A model generated the notes under the pieces. The model saw nothing but the letters and a program-made list of their open reading frames with translations. It was not told the DNA's origin and made no database searches. A stretch of 64,000 bases of DNA, from assembly GCA_965153455.1 (NCBI GenBank), contig OZ234504.1, positions 12,152,001-12,216,000 of the forward strand, read 5' to 3'. The position numbers and the translations under genes are program-made. How positions within the stretch are numbered: position 1 is the stretch's first letter; every line of letters begins with the position of its first letter. Origin of the DNA: Sphagnum compactum. Taxonomy: Eukaryota > Bryophyta > Sphagnopsida > Sphagnales. Shown here piece after piece: positions 51,595 to 61,335 of the stretch.

Positions 51595-51750
51595 AACACC
51601 TATTCCCACAGGAAGTTCCATTCCCATGGGACCACTAGTTCCAACATGGGAACATGACATTCCCAAAGCTTGGGAATGTTTGATGTGGGAACACCATGTT
51701 CCCAACATGGGAGGTCCTCAAGAATGGGAACGTGTGTTTCCAATGCATTC
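51595..51750. repeat. Cluster of GGGAA/TTCCC palindromes
   Basis: Within 150 bp there are several inverted repeats built from the same word. ACATTCCCAA-agc-TTGGGAATGT has perfect 10-bp arms (51649-51671 approx.), TGGGAACA-cca-TGTTCCCA has perfect 8-bp arms, and there is a TCCCATGGGA palindrome and GTTCCAACATGGGAAC. The pattern is far denser than elsewhere in the window. Confidence 0.7.
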
Positions 51751-52461
51751 CCAACAACCACATGTGGATTTCATGTCATTACCACATTAGTGTGGGTGTG
51801 ATACATGCGAGGCCATAACACAATTGAACCCTGTACCTCTGAAGCAGTCCTGTCCATTTGGTGACCACAATACATTCAAAATACATGGGAAACCTTTTAA
51901 AGTTATTCTCATATATCGAGATTAATAATCGAAATCATGAAAATATTGAGATTAGGGTTGTTGGACCCATTTTTTTGCAAAAATATTTTGGCAAAATCTG
52001 CTGATCATCAATCGAAGGTCCAATATACACTCAATTTTAAATACCACCATGAACCATTCATATATGATTTATCATCTAAGTAATTGATGTAGATTCGAAC
52101 AATTACAATTTTTTGTCATAAATGATTAGATGACTAATTCACATTCATAAAAACATGCTTAATGCATTTTTTGGCAAAAAACGACCGCATTATGAAAAGA
52201 ACGTTTTTATCAATTAGCACTTGTGAAAGATAAATGAATCTCCCAAAAACTTGATGAAGCCAAAAATGAGTAAACACCAAACCTAGAGCTCAGTTGCTTT
52301 CTTGTTCAACTTTTAGCAATGAGAACCATTCATCCATCACAAGGATTGCCATATGATGAATTAGCCAGGTTGAAACCTTGAAACTATTGAGAACACGGAT
52401 GCTTACTGGAAGCAGAGATTATTCAATCTTGCTGCATTATGAAATAAGCCATTCAGAAGAG
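51751..52461. other. 3' flank of the Nit2-like gene
   Basis: Downstream of the amidase stop codon. No canonical AATAAA on the minus strand close to the stop was found, so the 3' end of the transcript is not located. Confidence 0.35.
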
Positions 52462-55400
52462 CTAGGTCTTATGGCTTGCATGACGAGTAACATCCACAAG
52501 ATTATACAAGTCACCTCGCCTTTGACTCTCCAGTGGCATGTTCAGCCTGCATGCAACAGTTATGGTAAGTTCTTTTAGATACTGAGGGTGCTTTTCGATG
52601 TTTTTGCTCTCCTACTGTGTATTCTCTTCTCTTTTTCTGTCTCTGATATGTTCACCAACTCTACAGCTGGTTTACTTTCCAAATGCAATGGCTACTCATT
52701 TTCAAGCATTTTTGGGAAAAGCATTGTGTCATTCTATGATCATGCTAATGATTGTGTGCACTCCATAGAGAGGTTCCCTACTACATTCATGTAGATACAG
52801 GCAGCAGTATACTGATACATGTGTAATGGGGTGAAAGGAGAAGGAGGTAGACACCTTATTTTTTCAGTTTGAGAATAATCAATCTCTGCAATCACTGTTG
52901 TCTGTTCATGCTCAGTAGTTGCTACAATCTGCCCAAACTGCTTCCCAAGACAAGATGAAAGCCAGTGTTCAATAGGAATGGATGCAGGTCAAAGACAAGA
53001 AGAATCACATGTTGTACTGGGGAGACATTTCAAGAAAGCAGAAATGTAGCTGCACCATGAGTTTGAAGATAAAAAGTCAAATTAGTTCAAAGAATGCAGA
53101 GGAGTTGGTTGCCTGGAGGACCACCAATAATGGACTGCAAATAATGGTTTGAAAGACTGGAACACTGGATGTCTTGTCTAGTTGCTTTGCCTGTTTCTTC
53201 ATATTGATTTCAGTCACGAATTTATGCAGAAACAAAGAGGAGGAAGGACATACAGGCCCAACAAGAGTAGAATGTCCCCAAGCAATGTAGCCTGCACTAG
53301 GATCCCTTGCTGGTGCACAAGTTGCCACATAGATCTGACACAGGGGTCCACACATTTCATTAGAAGTTGATGTCTATTTTAACATTGATAAAGTAACTGT
53401 TGGAATGTTACACTTGCAGAATCTTGTCTAAAAAACGGTGGTACTAAACATGGGACTCAAAGAAAACTGTTGGCAAAGGTCAAAATCACTAGACTTCCTT
53501 GTGGATGCATCTCAGCAGCAATGACACTCATACCTGATTATCAACAGCTCTGATGCCCAGTGACAACAATCATCACAGTGTTGCACACCCAGCACCCACG
53601 AATACCAGAGGTCAGTGGCAACTTCAAACACTCAAGTGGGAAAGAACCCAAATGAGGAACTCATATCTGATCAGCATTATCAAATATAATTGGGAGCCAA
53701 TGGGAGAGCATGAGACTTGGGAAGAGCACCTGGCCTTTTGCAAGAGTTCCCAATGGGCAGGGCCAGTTGTCATGTTAAAAGCTCCTGGATAGCATATTAT
53801 GTGTGCCCCTGATCATCCAGAATGTTGAACTTTATGGTCTCACCTTGACAAATATAATCACTAGATGGAAACAGATTTCTGCAATCCCATGAGTTGCAAA
53901 AGGGCTAATGCAGAGGTGGTGAAATGTGAATTGATTACCCCGGGCAGCATAAAGCATGGCAAGTTCAGGAAAACGAATGTCATAGCAGATTCCTACTCCT
54001 ATGCGCCCCACATCTGCACAAACCAACCACAAATTAGAAACTAGCAAAGCAAGAGGGTGTTTGCAGTCACAGAAATTTCACATCACAAAAACATCAACAG
54101 CCCATTGCTGAATTCAACAAAGCTATAGACGACTCCTACTCATTCTCCTTACAGTGCTCTGATGGATATAGTGGTCAAGTTCACGTGGCAACCACCTGTA
54201 TCAACAATCGTGGGACCATCCCCAGCAGTGAGAACATCAGACTCCTTGAATGTGATCTTCCCTGGAATATCAATGTCAAACAGATGCACCTGAACACAAT
54301 GGTGTCAAAACCAACATTCAGAAAGACCTGCCATTCTTGGTTTAACTGTGAAGTCAAGTGACCTTTATCCTTACAGAAAATAAATGGAAAACAAAATGAA
54401 AAAGAACTCTCCACAGGAAGGTGTAAAAAACCTTGCGGTGCTTTGCCTTGAGCTCTCCATCTTTGTCAAAAACACAGCACGTATTGTACAGGTGGCCATT
54501 GCTGCGCTCAGGTATGGAACCTCCAACGATTGTCAATTTCTTCTCACGTGCCACATTTGACAGCATTGCAGAAGAAGGGGATGCTTCAAACCCAGCATCA
54601 ATGTCCTCAGCATAGACTGGGAAGCTGTCATTTGAATAAGGACAGTTCCAAATCTCCTGAAAAGAAGAATCAGACAGCGTGGTGGAGGATTAAGTGCATA
54701 AAGGAATTCTGATTTCAGTTACCTTGCTCAATTTCACCCAAACTTTGCAGAAAGCTCTAAACCGTGGAAGCAGAAATTGTCCTCTTTTCTCTTTCTCAAG
54801 CATCTCCTCAACACATTTATGTCTAGTAGTGCCATCAAGCTCATTAGACAAGCATTAAGCCAAAATCTTTTCAAGAACATCCAAGAACTTGGGTAAAACA
54901 TCCAGCCACAGAAAACCTTGATGGTAGCTGATTACTAGGTTAAGAGCGCACTGGGAGAAGGATAAGCTGGGCTCCATTATCTGCAGCTGCCTCGATTACA
55001 CTGCGAGCATGGGCAATGTTTCTCTCCTTGTCAGAGGTCACTGCAAGCTGGCACAGTGCGATCTTATACTGCACATCCCCAGACAAAGATAGAATCAAAT
55101 GGTTATGTATCTCTAGTCCTGTTTGTTTGTGGGCCTCACGCAGCCGATCAGATCATCATACCGAGAAGTAGTTTACCCTTTTGACAATGCTCACAACAGT
55201 CTACATGGCTTTGCAATGCCATCATCATGTTTTGCAACAAATTTCCACAGAGCGCAATTTCAGGAAATCCGCAAGGGGATCAGAGGACTCCTCATCGCAA
55301 CGCCTCAATGTACTATCTCCTAGCAAGACCTTGAAGAGAAGCACACGACTATACATTCAAGAAGAAGCCGACATTCAAGAGCTTCCTCCTTGGGAAGAAG

Positions 55401-55839
55401 GTTACAAACACATCTCCCTCCTTGCAAAAAAATGCAAACATCCATTGTCATAAAACGACACACAGTTTTCTCTTCTGCTGTTCCAGATTCTCTTTTTGCT
55501 GCTGCTGCATAAGAAAAGCGGTAGGTAACTCACTCTTCCGCCATTTGGAGGTGTAGGAGGACGCTCTACTGGAGGCTGCCGCGCCGTCTCGGGGCGAAAC
55601 CCGGAGGCCATAGCTGTGACACCACGAATTGCTCCGGCCTGGAAGAAATGCCCGGGACTGCGACTGGAGTGAACGGGATCACAGTTGTTGATATACAGTA
55701 GAAGCTTGTTATGCACAGGATGGGAAGCACAGAATGGAGAGCGTGAAGAAGAAACGGAGGAGATGGATAAGAAGTGGTGAGTCAAGCGGCGCAATGGTAG
55801 CAGAGGGCGAGCGATATCGGGAATGAATGTGGCTCTCAT
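52462..55839 (-). CDS. NIT2-like: Omega-amidase (Nit2-like, carbon-nitrogen hydrolase), ten exons
   Basis: Nit2-type omega-amidases hydrolyse alpha-ketoglutaramate and alpha-ketosuccinamate to keto acids and ammonia. Exons are 55839-55534, 55068-54952, 54656-54432, 54289-54196, 54013-53939, 53808-53730, 53549-53534, 53334-53254, 52937-52855 and 52546-52462 (TAG). All introns are GT-AG and phases close exactly, giving 386 residues. The catalytic triad is present: Glu142 (LLP/EIWN), Lys216 (HRK/VHLFD) and Cys257 ([12 protein letters not shown]). The Lys-Cys spacing of 41 matches the animal enzyme as I know it. Other family blocks are [17 protein letters not shown] and [16 protein letters not shown], with the end [11 protein letters not shown]. 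The first ~75 residues are basic and Ser-rich, with few acidic residues, fitting a plastid or mitochondrial transit peptide. Starts at 55875 (12 residues longer) or 55611 (MASGFRPE, cytosolic form) are alternatives. Intact. Confidence 0.95.
53534..53549 (-). other. 16-nt micro-exon (exon 7) of the Nit2-like gene
   Basis: GCATCAG precedes and GTATGAG follows the 16 bases AGCTGTTGATAATCAG. They complete an Arg codon and add AVDNQ, giving the expected ...[19 protein letters not shown] continuity. Skipping it would remove AVDNQ and shift the frame. Confidence 0.88.
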
Positions 55840-55898
55840 CTTGTCACAGCAGCATCGCTGAACGAGATACAACAACGAATGTCAGCAGGAAATCAAGC

Positions 55899-55921
55899 TT
55901 CTTCTCTTCTTCTCTTCTACT
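55899..55921 (-). promoter_or_regulatory. GAAGA-rich leader of the Nit2-like gene
   Basis: On the minus strand a GTAGAAGAGAAGAAGAGAAG tract lies 24-60 bp before the longest possible ATG, typical of purine-rich plant 5' leaders. No clear TATA box was seen between it and the upstream MITE-like element. Confidence 0.4.
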
Positions 55922-56147
55922 TGTTTGAATTTCTTATCTTATGTGGCTGGAAAATCCTCGCAAGATCTCCTCTCTCCTAGGTTTTGGGCTTTCGTCTTCT
56001 TCCGGTAGGAAACAAAGAGGTTCTTCAGGCGTCAGAGTTTGCTCACATTTTTCAGTTACGAGTGAACTTTGTGTAGAAGAAAGTCCAAAACTTTTCGCAA
56101 AATTCGCCGGAAACGTTCCGAAATGCGGCCACCAGCCCAAGTGCCGG

Positions 56148-56516
56148 CCACAGTGAACCAGCCGCATCCACCAGTGCACCATCAAGGATGGATGATAAGT
56201 GACCATGAAACAGTTTTCTGTTGGGTTCCAGTTCCCTAGCTAACCATGGTGGTAGTTAGCTCAGTTGCTTTATTTACTACCTACCAACTAGGTAGGCAGT
56301 AAAAACAGCCCCTACCTACTATGTCTAAACCATCTACTTACATAGTAGTTCCCTATTTTTTAACCTACCTGTCTATAGAGTAACCTACCTTGTCTACTTC
56401 TTATTGAATGGGTTACCAAGATGAGACCAGGTGGTAACTCAGTTGAAGATCATCCACAACTGACTCATAACGGGCATCCAGTGGATGGTGCACTGGTGGG
56501 TGCTGGTTCACTGTGG
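56148..56516. mobile_element. MITE-like element upstream of the Nit2-like gene
   Basis: The left arm 56148-56183 (CCACAGTGAACCAGC..CCAC then CAGTGCACCATC) and the right arm 56484-56516 (reversed: CCACAGTGAACCAGCACCCA then CCAGTGCACCATC) are near-perfect inverted repeats of about 35 bp. The 300-bp interior is non-coding, with CTACCTACC/GGTAGG words. It lies 273 bp upstream of the longest Nit2-like ORF (start 55875). Outside the arms, (C)CAAGTGCC occurs at both sides in the same orientation (56137 and 56521), which could be part of a target duplication. Confidence 0.75.
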
Positions 56517-59500
56517 TCCCCCAAGTGCCCTGGAACATCCCCTGAAAGATTTATTTCTTACGAACCTTGAAGAGAAGTATTGGTTTTTTATTGGAGTAAT
56601 TTCGCCTAAAAGGGAAATTCAAAAATTCAAAAATAAAAATGATTTTGGAGGGTTTCAATCGCCAACAGTGAGTGGAAAAAAATATAGTAAAACATTGCCA
56701 AATTTCTATAGTTGGTTTGTATTTGAGTATGCTGATCCCTCACATCCTACTTTTTCATCCTAATTATTTCAAGTAACTAACTAATATGACCTAGAAAGTA
56801 GTCTCATATAATGTAAACATATATGTTTTTATTGTCTACACATGAAAAATTTCAAAAACATTTCACGGGCAGATCGAAAAATATGAAATTTTAGGACCTG
56901 CCCTTATCTGAGGTTGTGGATGCTATTTTGTGGCAATGAAGAAATGATGTGCTGTAGCCAAAAACAAGGATGCTTGACAACAACATACGAGGAACTTGTG
57001 ATTTCACATTATAAACTCTCACTTTCAAATCACACATCCCACCACAAACACGAACCCAGATGAAATCATGACTCCAACAATATGGTCCTTCAATTTCTCA
57101 CATCCCAAAAGCCTTGGCAAGTAAGTGAGAGTCAATTCCCTTGAAGGCCCAAATTTGCAAGATTCATTCTATCAACTCACAAATGATAGCCAAGGAAATA
57201 AAAACTCCCCCATGGCCCCTATGCATATGGGTACTCACTTACATCTACAATCATCAATCTATAACCCCACACAACTACACTAATTTCTTCAATTATACCA
57301 AACTACAAAAAAACAATGCCATTACAAGCCAACTTTTTCAAATCCCCTAACGATGATGATCATCATTTCCATATGAACCCTATTACCATGCATCCAAATG
57401 ACTTAGTTTTACACCTTATTCTGCTTCTTCATGTGCAATGAAGATTTTGAAGAGTTCAAACATAGTGATAATAGAGGATGAATGAGCATTCATCTCACAC
57501 ACAATCGTTGCCAAATCTAACACAGAAAAGAAAGAAAACTTAGCTTGATGATTTGTATTGAAGACACCATTAGACAATCCAACAATTGTGCATTAAATCT
57601 TTGCTTCAGATCTCCCAATGTGCCTCACTAGAATCTGCTTGACCAATCACCATTTTTATTTTTTCATTTTCATTTTCCATCAAGAGCAAAGTTCCACAAG
57701 AGATAAGTATCTACCAAGCACACCACACACAAGGTCTAGACAACCCAACAAAAGCCGCATCACCATTCAACAAAGCTACCATTGTCATTGAAACTTGCAA
57801 AACAAACAAACAAACAAACAATGCTAAAACAAGGTAATTTAATTTCTTTTGTTCTTCATGTCCACATCCTCCTAGAAACAACCCACCAAAAGCAAGAGCA
57901 CTTTTGGTTTTTTCATCCTTCATCCATCAATACATAATTTTAGGTTATAATGTGGTTGCCAACACCTTGATTAAGGCACTTTTTAATATTAGTGTGCATC
58001 AACATTTTTTTCCTAACAATTTTTTTGCTTTGTGGCAACAAAAAAATTTGGAATTGTTTTAGGGTAAATTTTTAGAAATTGAATTTTTTTGGAAAAAATC
58101 ACCAAACTTTCAAAACCACAAAATTGGGGGGAAAAAAACTAGTATGCATACAAATTCAATAATGAATCATTTTAAAAACTACCAAAGGCCCAAGCTTCAA
58201 AGGATCTTTGTAAATAATAGAATTGATGTAATCAACACACACCTAACCTTTCAAATCCCAAATCATAACCTTAAGATGTAAATGAATTCATAATTATCTC
58301 ATATGGAATGTATTGTCCAAGATATTCACATTTAAATACTAAGGTAATAACCATTGGTGTGAAGTGCTTAAAGGCATTTGTCATAGCTTGCCTAACATTG
58401 GACCACCCACAAGTATTGTAAGATAAAGATCAAATATTTGATACATACTTATGAGACTATGATTTTTTTAATTTTGTAAGTGAAATTGGATGTCATCTTG
58501 TTTAAATGATATAAGTGTTATGCATGAAAGCATAATGTTCTATGTAAAAATGCAATGTTAAAAAATTAAGTTTGTGAAATATAGGGAATAGTATGCTTAA
58601 ATTTTTATTTTATTGGATTGTGCAAAGTTTATAAAATTTCTACAGGCATATCAATCAATGAAAGAATGGCATGTTGGAATTGCAAACTGTAGTGCCATGT
58701 GTGCAAAATGTGATCCCAAATTGCATGAAATCATACAAGTTGGTCCTTCAAGGTTATTGTTTAAATGAATTATAAATGTGGCATCATATAAAGGAATAAT
58801 GTAGGAAATTTGACCTCTCATTGTAAATCAATACAACGATAGTGACCAATATCACATGGTAGATATACAAAAATTGTGCATTTGAAATTACAAATGTACA
58901 TTTATTTCCCTCTTGTGGGAGATTAGAATGTGCAACTACCAACACTTCAAATTAAACCCATGGCACCAAAATGCACAAGGAGAAAATGATATTTTCAAAA
59001 TGAATAATAAACTATCATGCTTTTAAAAAAATGTAAATAAAATGTGGACTAGATCATGTGAGAGGTACTTGTGGACGTCCTCATCAATTCATGTTGATTG
59101 ATGCATGTAACTATTGGCAATTGGGACTCTAGAAAGCAATATCACAACAACATGACACATGTGCTTCCAACACACATATTTGTCGCTCTTGCCAATGCTA
59201 CAAACAAGCATGAAGCTAAAGTAAAGACAATTACATGAAGGGTAAAAATTCATCATCACAACATATTTTGGATGTCCAAACACAATATTAAAATTCTTCA
59301 ACAAATTTGACAACCAATGAAAGGAGGTGGTTTTTTGCAAAATGCCATTGAATGCGCAATAATATGTGTCAAACAACTTCCACCTTGTAATATAGTCATT
59401 AGTTGTAATTGGGTGTTAATGCACAATTTTTTGTCTTGCATTATTGGATATCCCTGTAAACAAAAATGGGATCCTTGTGTAATGAAAGAGGTAGTAGTAA

Positions 59501-60029
59501 AAGGGAACCTTATATGAATAAGACTCCAAGCACAATATTGCAACTACTTTACAATTGGCATATAATGTTGATGTGGATCATGCCACATGTACAGTTAGGT
59601 AAAGGTCCACAACATCTGGAACTTGTAATTTGTTTGCAATTAAGAATGAACTAAATTGGCTAGTTTTACAATTAAGTTATAACTAAATGTGCCATTATGG
59701 TTTCACAACATAACTATTATTTGTCCATTATTTTGGAACTAGAATGTTCAACTCATTTAAAATTAATTGTTAATTATGTGACAATTCATACTATTAAAAA
59801 ATTTACAGATTGTGCAATTCATTGAAAGTGTAAATGCAGGCCTTCAGTTGGATTGGAATGGTGTATTAAAGTGTTTATGAGTATATACATATAGATATCA
59901 TTACTTATACACTTCAAACTTTTCTAGACTAGATTATTAAATGCTTCATTGATATGAACCAATTCATTTATTCAATTAATTAATTAAAATAATTCAGTTT
60001 CATAATTATTTAAATGACTAAAATTTAAA
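56517..60029. other. Intergenic, no gene recognised
   Basis: AT-rich. An (AAAC)n tract is at about 57798-57822, and a GATGATGATCATCATT palindrome at about 57351-57366. Open frames at 56485-56763, 57141-57350, 57923-57711 and 59089-59654 carry no recognised motif. Confidence 0.4.
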
Positions 60030-61335
60030 TAATGTAGTAAATATTATAGTCATATTTTTTGTGATTGATGTTCAATTATTGTGTTAATAATATTTCATTA
60101 CATTGGAATTCACAATATTATGTTGGTATACATACATATCAAACCATAGAATTTCATGAAAGGTGAAAGTTTATTTTTGAATTGAAATTAAAATTAATGT
60201 GTATATATGAATATGTCTTTATATACCTCAATGTCTTTTATTCAAATTCATGTTTATTATTTAATATTTCAGAATTAATTAATTGTTACTAACTATTAAA
60301 TTAATAATTAATATGTAATATACTTAATTACCATGAACTAATTAAGTAAATTAAATAATAAAATATTCATATGAATTCATTAATAAAATTTGATTAATTA
60401 TTATTTAACTAATTCAGATGATAAAGAATAATTATCTAATAAATAATTACTTAAACTCAGTAAATAATTAAAATTTTAATTAATTAATTCAAATAATTTT
60501 AAATAAAAAACTTTGTTAATGTAGGTGACTAATTATTGAATTTTATGTGAATTAAAACCGTCAATTACCAACATAGTTAATTACCTAATAATTATTTAAA
60601 TAATTAATCATATAATATTTATTCTGATACTTAATTATTTGATATTTATTTTGATACTTATACAAATAATTAAAACTTAAATAATTATGTCAGATGATTA
60701 ATTATAAATCTCAAATTAATCAAAAAATTAAAATCAAATAGAAAGCATGTGAGAAATTTCTTTTTTAATTACAACTCAATTGCAACTAGGGTGCCACTAA
60801 AAGATTTAACCCATATGTTTTGTTTTCAATATCTCATTTCACAAACTATATAAAGGATGTGTCTCCTTTTGCACTTTCACATTAAAATACATGTGCCATG
60901 TTAGGATGAATTCATAAAAGCTTAGCCCTAAAAGCAAAACACATAACAAATTAAAAATTTATGTGGCTACTCTTTAGTTCATCTACTTTTCTAGTATTTT
61001 ACTTTCTTACGTACCTATTTACCTACCTAAATAAGTAGGTCCTACTTTTCTACCTACGTAGATAGTAGTTAGATAAGTAAGTAGGTAAGTAGGTAGGTTG
61101 GAGCTATGTCAACTTACCTACCTATGGTTATGTACCGACTTACCTAGGTACATATATATATTTGTTTCCAAAATTCAATTAATATGTCACATGGCAAAAA
61201 AATTTATTGTGCCACATGTCATAATCCAATACCATTTAAAACAAATAATAATAATGGATGTTGGATATCTATATTTCAAAAACATCATGAAAAATCCTCA
61301 TAGTGCCACATGTTAAATTTTGATGGATGGATGAA
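60030..61335. repeat. Dispersed AT-rich repeat, right copy of the inverted pair
   Basis: This is the reverse complement of 1-945, with the same landmarks in mirrored order: GTGATTGATGTTCAA near 60060, a long AATTAATTA block (60250-60730, about twice as long as in the left copy), AACCCATATG..., TTCACATTAAAATACATGTG, the GTAAGTAGGTAAGTAGG tract near 61078-61100, TGTGCCACATGTCATAAT and ATAGTGCCACATGTTAAATT. Homology is lost only because the left partner is cut by the window edge. No coding potential. Confidence 0.75.

Noticed and set aside
55402-55533. Extension of Nit2-like exon 1 through the open frame to 55402
   Set aside because: The frame reads past a good AGA/GTGAGT donor into sequence unlike any amidase. 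Joining to the 55068 acceptor restores the conserved YKIALCQL start of the domain.
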